From JACDAL01 sp963849115 (lineage in GTDB: Bacteria; Actinomycetota; CADDZG01; WHSQ01), in the NCBI GenBank assembly GCA_963849115.1, contig CAWKGK010000009.1:434001-498000 (forward strand): a stretch of 64,000 nucleotides of DNA. The letters are read 5' to 3'. The translations under genes and the position numbers were made by a program. The notes beneath the pieces were generated by a model. The model had not been told where the DNA came from, made no database searches, and saw nothing but the letters and a program-made list of their open reading frames with translations. Of the stretch, positions 18,580 to 27,285 are shown piece by piece (positions within the stretch are counted from its first letter, which is position 1; each line of letters starts with the position of its first letter).

Positions 18580-19928
18580 GTAGACGCTCCTTGGAGTCTG
18601 CGGGACGCGCCCAGAAGCTCGACCGCCAGCGCATCCTGATCCGCGGTTACCAGCCGGCCCTGTTGCACCACGACCTTGCCGTTCACCATGAGGCACTCCA
18701 CCTTCGGGGTTGTGCCCAGCACCAGCGCGGCGATGGGGTCCTCGATCCCGGAGTGCTCGAGCCCGTCCAGGCGCCACAGGCAGATATCGGCAAGCTTTCC
18801 AGCCTCGAGCGAGCCGATCTCACCGGCTCTCCCCAGACAGCGGGCGCCGTGGATCGTCCCGAGCGCCAGTGCCTCGCGAGCGGTCATGGCCTCTGGGCCT
18901 CCCCGGAGGCGCGCCAGCAGGAGTGCCTGGCGCAACTCCGGCCCGAGCGTCCCGGCCTCGTTGGAGGCGGCGCCGTCGACACCGAGCCCCACCGGGGCCC
19001 CCGCGGCCAACAGATCGGCCACCGGCGCGATCCCGGCCCCCAGCCGGGCGTTCGAGCTGGGGCAGTGGGCCACGCCCACACCCGCGGCCCCCAGCCTCTC
19101 TATCTCTGAGGGCGCCAGATGCACGCAGTGCGCCAACCACACGTCGTCCGCCGCCCACCCGCGTTCTTCGAGATACTCGACAGGCCGCACGCCGAACCGT
19201 TCACGGCAGAAGTCCTCCTCGTCGACCGTTTCGGCGAGATGGGTGTGAAGCCTCACCCCCAGCTTGCGGGCGAGCTCCGCAGACTCGGACATCAGCTCCG
19301 AGGTCACCGAGAACGGCGAGCAGGGGGCGACGGCGATGCGCAGCATCGAATCCCGGGAGGGGTCGTGCCATGTCATCACCGCCTCTTCGGTCGCGCTCAG
19401 GATTGTGTCTCGGTCCTCGGTGACGACATCGGGAGGAAGCCCTCCGGAGGACTCGCCCAGGTCCATCGACCCTCGGCAAGGATGAAAGCGGAGCCCCACC
19501 TCGTGCGCGGCGGCGATCTCTGCCTCGAGCAGCCCCGAGGCGCCATGGGGGAAGACGTAATGATGGTCGGTCGAGGTCGAGCAGCCCGACAGCGCCAGGG
19601 CCGCCAAGCCGGAGCGGGCGGCCATCAGCTCGAGGTCCGAGTCGATGTGCGCCCACACCGGATAGAGCCGGCGCAGCCAGGTGAAGAGGTCCGCTTGCTG
19701 TGACAAGCCTCTGGTGAGCCACTGGTAGAGGTGGTGGTGGCAGTTGACGAGCCCCGGCGTGGCGAGGCAGCCCCTCGCGTCGATCACCGTTTCACCCACA
19801 GAGTGACCGGGTTCTGAGGCAGAGACCTTTGTTATGAGGTTGTCCTCGACAACGATGTGGCCGGAGTCGTGCTCGGTGGTGGCCGCATCCATCGTCGCCA
19901 CCGCGCAGCCGGTGATCACCGTTCTCAT
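18576..19928 (-). CDS. 8-oxoguanine deaminase / SsnA-like amidohydrolase
   Basis: This 450-residue protein belongs to the ATZ/TRZ amidohydrolases. Metal ligands are seen in GLVNCHHHLYQWLTRGL (residues 64-66), LHTHLAETVDEE, LAHCVHL and LGVDGAASNE. The HHHLYQ-x-LTR form and the neighbouring xanthine dehydrogenase favour 8-oxoguanine deaminase, which turns 8-oxoguanine directly into urate. Guanine deaminase or a triazine hydrolase are alternatives. It starts with the ATG at 19928, overlapping the Fe-S subunit stop by four bases, and its own stop overlaps the molybdenum subunit start, so it is embedded in the dehydrogenase operon. Confidence 0.85.
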   Translation of the reverse strand: MRTVITGCAVATMDAATTEHDSGHIVVEDNLITKVSASEPGHSVGETVIDARGCLATPGLVNCHHHLYQWLTRGLSQQADLFTWLRRLYPVWAHIDSDLELMAARSGLAALALSGCSTSTDHHYVFPHGASGLLEAEIAAAHEVGLRFHPCRGSMDLGESSGGLPPDVVTEDRDTILSATEEAVMTWHDPSRDSMLRIAVAPCSPFSVTSELMSESAELARKLGVRLHTHLAETVDEEDFCRERFGVRPVEYLEERGWAADDVWLAHCVHLAPSEIERLGAAGVGVAHCPSSNARLGAGIAPVADLLAAGAPVGLGVDGAASNEAGTLGPELRQALLLARLRGGPEAMTAREALALGTIHGARCLGRAGEIGSLEAGKLADICLWRLDGLEHSGIEDPIAALVLGTTPKVECLMVNGKVVVQQGRLVTADQDALAVELLGASRRLQGAST

Positions 19929-20392
19929 GCCGACGTCGCTCGGGCCGCCTGGTGGACCGCGTCGAGGATCTTCTCGTAACCGGTGCAGCGGCACAGGTTG
20001 CCGGCGAGAGCTTCCCTTATCTCAGCGTCTGAGGGAGAGCAGTTGCGCCCCAACAGCTCGTGAGTCGCAACGATCAGCCCAGGGGTGCAGAAGCCGCATT
20101 GCACGGCTCCAGATTCCAGGAACGCCTCCTGGATGGGGTGTAGCTCGTCGCCTTGTGCGAGCCCTTCGATTGTGATCACGGCGCGCCCCTGAGCCTGCGC
20201 CGCGAGCACGAGGCACGCGCACACGAGCTCGCCATCGAGATAGACCGAGCAGGAGCCGCACTCACCCTGCTCGCAAGCGTTCTTCGAGCCGGGGAACCCG
20301 AGGCGCTCGCGCAGCACGTAGAGCAGGCTTTCGCCCTCCCATACTCCGAGGGCCTCCTGCTCGGCACCGTTTACCCGAAGACTGAGGTTCAC
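19925..20392 (-). CDS. Xanthine dehydrogenase 2Fe-2S subunit
   Basis: This 155-residue protein carries two 2Fe-2S clusters. The plant-type one is in NACEQGECGSCSVYLDGELVCAC near residues 38-60, and the second in AVQCGFCTPG and NLCRCTGY. It passes electrons from the molybdenum site to FAD. The GTG at 20392 overlaps the FAD subunit stop as GTGA, and its TGA overlaps the ATG of the deaminase. The same frame stays open upstream into the carbamate kinase gene without meaning; the start here is set by the overlap and the domain boundary. Confidence 0.93.
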   Translation of the reverse strand: MNLSLRVNGAEQEALGVWEGESLLYVLRERLGFPGSKNACEQGECGSCSVYLDGELVCACLVLAAQAQGRAVITIEGLAQGDELHPIQEAFLESGAVQCGFCTPGLIVATHELLGRNCSPSDAEIREALAGNLCRCTGYEKILDAVHQAARATSA

Positions 20393-21258
20393 TGGTGCTC
20401 CTGGTACTCGCCCCACGCCCAGGCCAGCGTGCGTCGACCCATGACGGTCAGCGCCCGGCGCCGGTAGGAGGCGGTCCCTCGGACGTCGTCGATGGGGGAG
20501 GCGGCCTCGGCGACCAGCTCTGCGAAGCGGGCGCTTGCAGAGTCGGGGATCTCGGCGCGCGACTCCCACAGTCTCCCTTCTTCGAGGGCGTCCTGAAGGA
20601 AGCCTTCGGCGGCGGCGGCGCGCACGGTCACCGGTCCTGCTGAGCCGATCCCCGTGCCGACCTCGCGGGCCTGTGGGTTGAGGTTTAGGGCGAAACTGCA
20701 CACGGCGATAACCATTGCATTGCGAGTGCCGATCTTCGAAAACTGCTGGGGGCCACGCGCCACCGGCACCCTGATCCCTGTGATTAGCTCGCCGGGCTCG
20801 AGAGCGTTCCTCTTGGCGCCGACGAGGAAGTCCGCGATGGCGAGCGTGCGTGAGCCCTGTTGGGAGGCCACTTCGATGCTCGCTCCGGCGGCGACAAGCG
20901 GGGGCAGGGCGTCGCCCGCAGCGGAGGCGGTGCCGAGGTTTCCTCCCATGGTGCCGCGGTTGCGGATCTGAGGAGAGCCGATTGTGCGGGAGGCGATGGC
21001 GAGCCCGGGCAGCTCGCCGTCCAGCTCCGCGAGCAGCCGCGTGTAGGTCATGCCCGAGCCGATCACGAGTTCGCCGTCGTCTCGGTGCCACTGCCTCAAC
21101 TCTGCGACCTGAGTGAGGTCCACGATCGCCTCCGGCCGCCGCCGGTCGAAGTTGAGCTCGACCATGAGGTCCGTGCCGCCGGCGAGGGGCACCGCTTCGG
21201 GCGCCTGTGTCTTGATCTCTAGCGCCTCCTCGAGGGTCCGCGGCTGCAGGAACCTCAT
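20389..21258 (-). CDS. Xanthine dehydrogenase FAD-binding subunit
   Basis: This 289-residue protein has the FAD-binding PCMH-type domain (PLAGGTDLMVEL near residue 25, IGSPQIRNRGTMGGNLGTA near 105) and the C-terminal CO-dehydrogenase flavoprotein domain. It hands electrons from the Fe-S clusters to NAD+ or another acceptor. The ATG at 21258 overlaps the carbamate kinase stop as ATGA and the stop overlaps the next start as GTGA. The length is normal. Confidence 0.92.
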   Translation of the reverse strand: MRFLQPRTLEEALEIKTQAPEAVPLAGGTDLMVELNFDRRRPEAIVDLTQVAELRQWHRDDGELVIGSGMTYTRLLAELDGELPGLAIASRTIGSPQIRNRGTMGGNLGTASAAGDALPPLVAAGASIEVASQQGSRTLAIADFLVGAKRNALEPGELITGIRVPVARGPQQFSKIGTRNAMVIAVCSFALNLNPQAREVGTGIGSAGPVTVRAAAAEGFLQDALEEGRLWESRAEIPDSASARFAELVAEAASPIDDVRGTASYRRRALTVMGRRTLAWAWGEYQEHQ

Positions 21259-22249
21259 GCCGCGTGGTCCTGCGGCTCTGCCACCACATGTGTGCCGGCG
21301 CGGCCTGAGAGGGCGTCGGCGAGGCATTCGGGAGAGGTGATGATGGCGCGCCCCCTCCGTTCTCGACGAAGGACAGCGCGGCGGACACCTTGGGGCCCAT
21401 CGAGCCCGCAGGGAACTGCCCCTGCAGGTGATGGCGCCGCAGCGCCGAGGCGGCGATCAGATCAATGCCCTCCTCGTCGTCGGTCCCGTAGCCGAGGTAG
21501 ACGCGCTCGACGTCGGTGAGGACCACGAAGGCGGCGGCCTGAAGGGTCGTGGCCAGCAGCGCGGACGCGAGGTCCTTGTCGATTACCGCGTCAATTCCGT
21601 GGAGCGATCCTGCCTCGCCTGCTACCACCGGGATCCCGCCGCCTCCGCAGGCGACCACGATCATCCCTGTTTGGAGCAACATTGAAACGACGGGGGCCTC
21701 GACGATCTCCAGGGGCTCTGGCGAGGCAACCACCCGGCGCCAGCCCCGGGCCTGGGGGTCCCGCATGAGTATCCAGTCCCTGCTTCTGAGCTCATCGAGC
21801 CGTTCCTCTGCGTAGAAGGTGCCGATCGGCTTGGTGGGGTGCTCGAAGGCGTCATCGTTCTCGTCGACGATGACCTGCGTCACAACGGTGACCACCGGAA
21901 TGTGCATGCCCGACTCCCACAGCGCGTTTGACAAGCACTGCTGGATCATGTAGCCCATCGCCCCCTGGGTGTCGGCCACTGCAGCGTGCAGCGGCAGGGG
22001 AGGAAGCTCTCCTGACTCTGCGGCGAGGTCTGATCGAAGCATGATGTTGCCCACCTGAGGCCCGTTGCCGTGCGTGATCACCAGTCTTCTGGTGTGGGAG
22101 GCGATCACCGGCATGAGGTACTCGACGGTGGCGCGCATGCGCTCGAACTGAGCCGCGACCGACGGCTCGTCTCCAATGCGGGAGATAGCGTGGCCCCCGA
22201 GGGCTATGACGGTGACGGGAGCGCCCGCCTGCCCAGTCTGCTCCTTCAC
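21255..22249 (-). CDS. arcC: Carbamate kinase (one apparent frameshift near the end)
   Basis: Carbamate kinase makes ATP from carbamoyl phosphate and ADP, or the reverse. The amino-acid kinase fold is clear: VIALGGHAI at the N-terminus, THGNGPQVGN, GGGGIPVV near residue 210, IDKDLASALLA and a DVERVYLGYG block, followed by GSMGPKVSAALSFVENGG. At the C5 run at 21351-21355 the frame shifts; changing it by one base restores AIITSPECLADAL and GTHVV up to a TGA at 21257-21255 that overlaps the FAD subunit. The protein would have about 331 residues. In this purine operon it corresponds to YqeA of the E. coli urate cluster. It is the first gene of the operon. Confidence 0.9.
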
Positions 22250-22291
22250 AGCCCGATCCTAGTGCCGACCCGGCAAGCTCTCGGGCCGAGC

Positions 22292-22326
22292 GGTGGTTCG
22301 TGGTTGCAGAGCAACCTTTATCCACC
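22292..22326. promoter_or_regulatory. Nested inverted repeats between the purine operon and the M15 gene
   Basis: GGTTGC at 22302-22307 and GCAACC at 22311-22316 form a tight stem with an AGA loop, flanked by GGTGG at 22292-22296 and CCACC at 22322-22326. The site lies in the 99-bp gap between divergent genes, 43 bp from the arcC start and 23 bp from the M15 start. It is the obvious place for a regulator of the purine operon, but no known consensus is seen. Confidence 0.35.
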
Positions 22327-22348
22327 ACTCGACGGAGAATGGGCCACC

Positions 22349-23038
22349 ATGCGTCAATCAACCGAGGTGTATTCGCCCCCTGAGAACGCTGCGCCGCGCC
22401 CCGTTTCGCCAACCCGTGGCCCTTGGGGACCAACTGCAAGGCGGTGGGCGGTCATCGCCGGTGCTCTGCTGCTCTTGCTCCTCGTCGGCGGGGTGCTGCT
22501 GCGGGGTGGTGAGGAATCCCCCGCTCCTGTGCCCGAGGAGGTTCCCGGCACGCCCGACTGGGCGCTGGAGCACTACGGCAATGCCCACAAGCAAGGGTTC
22601 CTGCGCCGAAATATCGTGGCCATCGAGTTCCTCGGACGCTCGATGTTCGTGCATTCAGGGGCGAGGCGCCATTTCCTGCGCCTGGAGCGCCTCTTCGAAG
22701 CGCGTGCTCCTCACTACGCCGCTGCGGTCGCCCAAGGGGAGCTCGATGATTGGAGCTATGAGAACCGCAACGTGCGAGGGTCTGGGCTGAAGTCGAACCA
22801 TGCCTTCGGCATAGCAATCGATATCAACGCTCTAGCCAACCCTCTCGGAACTGCCGGCGACATGCCGGAGGAGGTTGTGCGGCAATGGGAGGCCGAGGGT
22901 GGCGAGTGGGGAGGCGACTGGGACCGGCCCGACCCCATGCACTTCGAGACCCACCTGACTCCGGACCAGATTCGGCATCGCTACCGGACCGACGGCACGC
23001 CTCGAAGCTGGTATCTCGACCAACTCATCGGGGGCTGA
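22349..23038 (+). CDS. Membrane-anchored M15 (VanY/DacC-type) D-alanyl-D-alanine carboxypeptidase
   Basis: This 229-residue protein has one N-terminal membrane anchor (about residues 33-54, AVIAGALLLLLLVGGVLL) and an extracellular M15 domain. Zinc and catalytic residues are seen in SNHAFGIAIDIN (H-x-x-G-x-A-x-D type) and in DPMHFETH near the end. Such enzymes trim peptidoglycan stem peptides or cut cross-links. The ATG at 22349 is chosen because the anchor begins soon after; upstream frame is the promoter region. It diverges from the purine operon and is probably unrelated to it. Confidence 0.85.
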   Translation: MRQSTEVYSPPENAAPRPVSPTRGPWGPTARRWAVIAGALLLLLLVGGVLLRGGEESPAPVPEEVPGTPDWALEHYGNAHKQGFLRRNIVAIEFLGRSMFVHSGARRHFLRLERLFEARAPHYAAAVAQGELDDWSYENRNVRGSGLKSNHAFGIAIDINALANPLGTAGDMPEEVVRQWEAEGGEWGGDWDRPDPMHFETHLTPDQIRHRYRTDGTPRSWYLDQLIGG

Positions 23039-23156
23039 GCCGGGATGGGACTTGCTTGCTAAACGACCTTTTCAAGGTGAGCACCGCTGAGCGGGGCTGC
23101 TGTTGATTTGGTCGGTGATCGCCCGGCTGTAGCGTGTGGCAATGGTTGCGGGAGCG

Positions 23157-24551
23157 ATGGTGATCAGGAATGGAATCGTCGTTCGCTCCACCGGCATTGA
23201 AGCGGCGGATGTCTTCATCGATGGGGAACGCATCTCGTCCGTTGCGCCACCCGGCTCCGAGGCGGACTTCAGCGGCGAGGTCGTAGACGCATCCGGAAAG
23301 CTAGTGATCCCCGGTGCCGTCGACGTCCACACCCATCTCGACATGGAGGTCGGGGCCACTCGTAGTGCGGATGACTTCGCCAGCGGCACGAGGGCGGCCG
23401 CCTGCGGTGGCACGACCACCGTGCTCGATTTCGCCACGGCCTACCGGGGCGAGTCGGTGGCCCAGGGACTGACAACGTGGCACGCCAAAGCCGAAGGCAG
23501 GGCGGCGATCGACTACGGCTTCCACATGTCCCTCACCGAGCTCACGGCACCCGCCGAGGATGTCGTCGACGAGATGTCGGAGGCCGGGGTCACGAGCTTC
23601 AAGCTCTACATGACCTACCCGGAGCGCCTGATGGTGTCAGACGATGTCATCGCCTCCGTGCTGAAGGCGGCGGGGAAGCGAGGTTGTCTCGTCTGCCTTC
23701 ACTGCGAGGACGACGCAACGGTGGCAAGACTGCGAGCGGAGGCGCTTTCTTCCGACCGTACCGAGCCTCGTTGGCATGCGTGGTCGCGGCCCCCGAGTGC
23801 AGAGGCCGACGCAGTGGCGCGCGCGGTGCGTATGGCGGCGGAGGCTGAGAGTCCCTGCTACGTCGTTCATCTCTCGAGCGCCGATGCCCTCGCTGAAGTG
23901 CGTGTCGCGCAGGAGGCAGGGCAGCCTTTCTACGCCGAGACCTGCCCCCAGTACCTCTATCTGTCGGCCGATCGCTACGAGGACCTCGCTTCGCAGGCAG
24001 CTCGCTTCATTTGCGCGCCTCCTCTGCGCGATCCGCATCACTCCGAGGAGCTGTGGGAGGGACTCGCCCGAGGCCACCTGCAGGTCGTGGCTACCGATCA
24101 CTGCCCGTTCTCGCAGACGGACAAAGACCGCGGGCTGTCCGGAGAGGGCTGGGCGGACTTCACCGCCATCCCCGGCGGGCTTCCCGGGATCGAGACCCGC
24201 CTTGCGCTCATTTATCAGCAGGTGGTCGAGGGACGCCTCACTCTCGAGGCGTGGGTCGATCGCTGTTGCACCGCCCCGGCGAAGCTGTTCGGCCTCCACC
24301 CACTCAAGGGCGAGCTGGACGCAGGCTCGGACGCCGACGTGGTCGTCTTCGACCCGGCGCAGGAGCGCCCCTTGGTGGCAGAGAAACTGCACATGAACGT
24401 CGACTACTCGCCCTATGAGGACGTGGTCGTGCGAGGTTGGCCCGAGTTGGTGCTCAGCCGGGGCCGGGTGGTGGCGCGCTCTGGCGAGCCGGTGGGCGAG
24501 CCGGGGTGGGGCCGCTATGTGAGCAGGGGGCCGAGCGGCAGCCTTTTCTGA
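23157..24551 (+). CDS. hyuA: Dihydropyrimidinase/hydantoinase family hydrolase, HyuA-like
   Basis: This 464-residue cyclic amidohydrolase has the binuclear metal set of the D-hydantoinase group: VDVHTHLD (H58, H60), the carbamylated lysine in SFKLYMTY (K149), LHCEDD, YVVHLSSADAL and VATDHCPF near 315. It opens cyclic amides such as hydantoins, dihydropyrimidines or allantoin. In this context it matches HyuA of the E. coli yge cluster, which is needed for anaerobic urate use, so a ring-opened purine intermediate is the likely substrate. Allantoinase is the main alternative. The ATG at 23157 follows GCGGGAG; ATGs at 23142 and a GTG at 23136 are possible. Confidence 0.88.
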   Translation: MVIRNGIVVRSTGIEAADVFIDGERISSVAPPGSEADFSGEVVDASGKLVIPGAVDVHTHLDMEVGATRSADDFASGTRAAACGGTTTVLDFATAYRGESVAQGLTTWHAKAEGRAAIDYGFHMSLTELTAPAEDVVDEMSEAGVTSFKLYMTYPERLMVSDDVIASVLKAAGKRGCLVCLHCEDDATVARLRAEALSSDRTEPRWHAWSRPPSAEADAVARAVRMAAEAESPCYVVHLSSADALAEVRVAQEAGQPFYAETCPQYLYLSADRYEDLASQAARFICAPPLRDPHHSEELWEGLARGHLQVVATDHCPFSQTDKDRGLSGEGWADFTAIPGGLPGIETRLALIYQQVVEGRLTLEAWVDRCCTAPAKLFGLHPLKGELDAGSDADVVVFDPAQERPLVAEKLHMNVDYSPYEDVVVRGWPELVLSRGRVVARSGEPVGEPGWGRYVSRGPSGSLF

Positions 24552-24608
24552 TCTCGCCCGGCCAATCAGGTCCCGATCGGGCAGCCACTGGAGCGTCGAG
24601 CGGGATGA

Positions 24609-26054
24609 CTACCGGGATTCGGGGGCGCGGAGCGCGGTTTCGATTGCGGCGCGCAGGTTCGGCAAAGGGCCGATCTGCCCGGGGACCGAAAGGTCCTGAG
24701 CGCTGCCGGTGCTCTCGAGAATCGAGCGGACGCGGCGGGAAGTGAGGTGCTCGCCCGTTCGGGCTTCGGTGGCGCTGGAGAGAGTGGCGGCCGCGGCCGC
24801 CACCATGGCGGCCGCACTCGAAGTGCCCGCAAACCCGCCGCTGTAGAAGCTGTTGCGCGCGGCACCGTAGAGGTCGCCGTAGCCGGTCGTCACCACGCAC
24901 TCCCCCCAGCCCTGCAGGTCGACTCGGCTGCCAAAGCTGGAGAAGTCGATGCGGGCGCGCGGCGCTCCGGGCCACGTCTCGCATCCCGGTGCGCCTCCCG
25001 CCCCCACCACAATCGCACCGGAATCGGGCAGGCCGCGTGGGAAGGGGCTCCCGTACTCAGGGCCATCGAGATCCTGGCCGCCGTTACCGGCGGGCTCGAC
25101 GACGATGATTCCGTCCGAGGTCGCCGAGAAGATGGCGGCGTAGACGGCCGGCAGCCATTCCACCGGAACGAAGCCGGACGGGCCGGGCGCCTGCTGTTCG
25201 ATCAAGAGAACGTCGCCGGCGTCGAGGCTTCCGTGGGCGCGGTCGATGGCATCGGCCAGGTTCCACACGCACGCTCCGCCCCCATCCACCGCCGAGTTCA
25301 CAAGCCTCAGCCCGACGCGCGAGACCAGCCCCGTCACCCCGATCGTGTCGCGGTCTGCGGCCAGCGCTCCCAGGACTGCGGTGCCGTGATCGTCGCCGAG
25401 GAAGGGGTCGCAGAAGGAGCCGTTGTTGATCCTCAGCGCACGGGTGCGCACCCGCTCGAGATCTTCGTGGGCCAGGTTCCACCCATACTCCACGTCTGCC
25501 AGCCGGACCTTGGCTCCCATGGCGCCGGGAGTGGCCGCCACCGCGAGCGCATCAATGCCCGACGGAGCGGGCCCGCGGTAGCCCTGCAGCGCGACGAAGC
25601 TGGGGGTGGCGGGGGGTGGAGGCGGCCTCGGCTCCCGGTATGCGGTCGCGACGACTTCGAGGGCGTTGAGAGCCTCGAGGAGGCGCCCGGTGGGCGTGGA
25701 ATGAGCGAAGACAAGTCTAAAGTAGAGGTTTAGATTTTGTTGTGGGCGACCCGAGCGGGCCGAGATCCGTTCTCGGCGGCGGTTCAGCTTTCGTTCCGGG
25801 GTCGAGAAGAGGCGCTCGATGCGCAGGTCGGGCACGGAGCCGAGGGCCGCGTGCAGGTCGGAGAGGTCGGCGGAGTGGGCCACGAGATCTCCATGCCGCA
25901 GCCGAACCCCGGTTCCGGCCCGGAACTTCAGATGGAGGCTAGCGTCCCGGCCACTTGTCCCGGCGGCCGCCGCCTCTGGAGCAGGCGGTGGCGAGAACCA
26001 AACCAAGAGGGCCAGAACGACAACCGCGAGACTCAGCGGGAAAGGGGGGCGCAA
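24609..26054 (-). CDS. Secreted S8 (subtilisin-like) serine peptidase
   Basis: This 481-residue protein has a signal peptide (LSLAVVVLALLVWF ending at PEAAAA) and a prosegment-like region up to about residue 145. The subtilase triad is seen as Asp in VRLADVEYGWN, His in GDDHGTAVLGALA and Ser in FAGTSSAAAMVAA near 425, with the oxyanion Asn in VEPAGNGG. It is likely an extracellular protease. The apparent start is a TTG at 26054 in a purine-rich context; no better start is visible. It sits between hyuA and ygeX on the opposite strand, so it interrupts the urate set. Confidence 0.85.
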   Translation of the reverse strand: MRPPFPLSLAVVVLALLVWFSPPPAPEAAAAGTSGRDASLHLKFRAGTGVRLRHGDLVAHSADLSDLHAALGSVPDLRIERLFSTPERKLNRRRERISARSGRPQQNLNLYFRLVFAHSTPTGRLLEALNALEVVATAYREPRPPPPPATPSFVALQGYRGPAPSGIDALAVAATPGAMGAKVRLADVEYGWNLAHEDLERVRTRALRINNGSFCDPFLGDDHGTAVLGALAADRDTIGVTGLVSRVGLRLVNSAVDGGGACVWNLADAIDRAHGSLDAGDVLLIEQQAPGPSGFVPVEWLPAVYAAIFSATSDGIIVVEPAGNGGQDLDGPEYGSPFPRGLPDSGAIVVGAGGAPGCETWPGAPRARIDFSSFGSRVDLQGWGECVVTTGYGDLYGAARNSFYSGGFAGTSSAAAMVAAAAATLSSATEARTGEHLTSRRVRSILESTGSAQDLSVPGQIGPLPNLRAAIETALRAPESR

Positions 26055-26196
26055 AGTCGCGAAAAAATAGCACCCTTCGAAGGAGCCAGATTCCTCACAT
26101 CACTCAGAACAGGTCGGCGATGCGCAGCTACTACTCATCGAGAAGTGCCGGCCGTCACGCAGAGTCTGGAGGAGGCTCGGCCCTAGTATCGCCGCA

Positions 26197-27285
26197 GTGA
26201 CCCAGATCCTGCAGCGTCCCACCCCCTCCGTCCTCGTCACCGAGGAGCCGTCGCAGGCCCCGCTCGAGCTCCACCGCAGGCTTCCCTCCTACCAGGTCAC
26301 GCCGCTGGTCCGAGCCGAGGCGGCGGGGCTCGGCGCATTGTGGATCAAGGACGAGTCCAGTCGCCTGGGCCTCCCGTCGTTCAAGATCCTGGGGGCCTCC
26401 TGGGCGATTCTCCGGGCGCTCGAGCAGCGGCTCGGAGACATCGGGCCCTGGAGCCATGTCGACGAGCTCGCCGCTCGTCTCGCCCCCCACCGCCCCCTGA
26501 CGCTGGTCGCGGCCACCGACGGCAACCACGGGCGGGCCGTGGCGCGCATGGCCTCCCTTCTCGGGCTGCGGGCCCTCGTCTACGTTCCCGAAGGCACCGC
26601 GGCGGCCCGGATCGAAGCCGTCGAGTCCGAGGGAGCGGCCTGCGAGGTGGTGCCGGGCGGCTATGACGACGCGGTTAGGCGCTCGGCCGAGCAGGCCTCA
26701 GAGCGCTGTCTCGTGATCTCCGACACGTCGTGGCCGGGTTACGAGGAGGTTCCGGCCTGGGTCATCGAGGGCTACTCCACGATCTTCTGGGAAATCGAGG
26801 ACCAGCTCGAGCGGACCCCCGACGTGGTCGTGGTGCAGATGGGTGTGGGAGCTCTGGCGGCAGCCGCGGTGCGGCACTACCGCCGGTCGGGCCTCGATCC
26901 GCGCCCCTACCTGATAGGCGTCGAGCCGTTGGACGCTGCCTGTGTACTGGCCTCGGCACGCGCCGGGGAGATCACGACCCTGACAGGTACCCAGCACTCG
27001 ATCATGGCGGGGCTCAACTGCGGAACGCCGTCTCGGGTCGCCTGGCCCCTCGTGTCCGAGGGCTTGGACGCCTACCTCGCCATCCCCGACGAGCGCGCTC
27101 AGGAGGCGATGCGTTGGCTGGCGACGGTCGGCCTGGTCTCGGGAGAGACGGGGGCCGCGGGCGTGGGAGGGGTGCTGGAGCTGCTCGCAGCGGACCACCC
27201 GCGGCTCGAGGGAGCCGAGGTGCTGGTGCTGTCGACCGAGGGCGCCACCGACCCCGTGGCCTACAAGCGCTTTGTGCAGAGCTAG
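26197..27285 (+). CDS. ygeX: Diaminopropionate ammonia-lyase (YgeX family)
   Basis: This 362-residue PLP enzyme of fold type II breaks 2,3-diaminopropionate to pyruvate and two ammonia. The Schiff-base lysine is in LPSFKILGAS (K63), the substrate loop in ATDGNHGRAVA, the phosphate-binding region near VVQMGVGALAAA, and the C-terminal LSTEGATDP is typical of DAL. The length is slightly shorter than E. coli YgeX (398). The GTG at 26197 is used. In the anaerobic urate pathway YgeX makes the final pyruvate. Its TAG shares a CTAG with the convergent transporter's stop. Threonine or serine dehydratase is less likely given the neighbours. Confidence 0.88.
   Translation: MTQILQRPTPSVLVTEEPSQAPLELHRRLPSYQVTPLVRAEAAGLGALWIKDESSRLGLPSFKILGASWAILRALEQRLGDIGPWSHVDELAARLAPHRPLTLVAATDGNHGRAVARMASLLGLRALVYVPEGTAAARIEAVESEGAACEVVPGGYDDAVRRSAEQASERCLVISDTSWPGYEEVPAWVIEGYSTIFWEIEDQLERTPDVVVVQMGVGALAAAAVRHYRRSGLDPRPYLIGVEPLDAACVLASARAGEITTLTGTQHSIMAGLNCGTPSRVAWPLVSEGLDAYLAIPDERAQEAMRWLATVGLVSGETGAAGVGGVLELLAADHPRLEGAEVLVLSTEGATDPVAYKRFVQS

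Noticed and set aside
19925..22249. One long open frame that would fuse carbamate kinase with a 2Fe-2S protein (774 codons)
   Set aside because: The middle third lies out of frame over the FAD subunit gene and is not protein-like; the apparent fusion comes from one indel at 21351-21355 and a chance lack of stops in GC-rich DNA.
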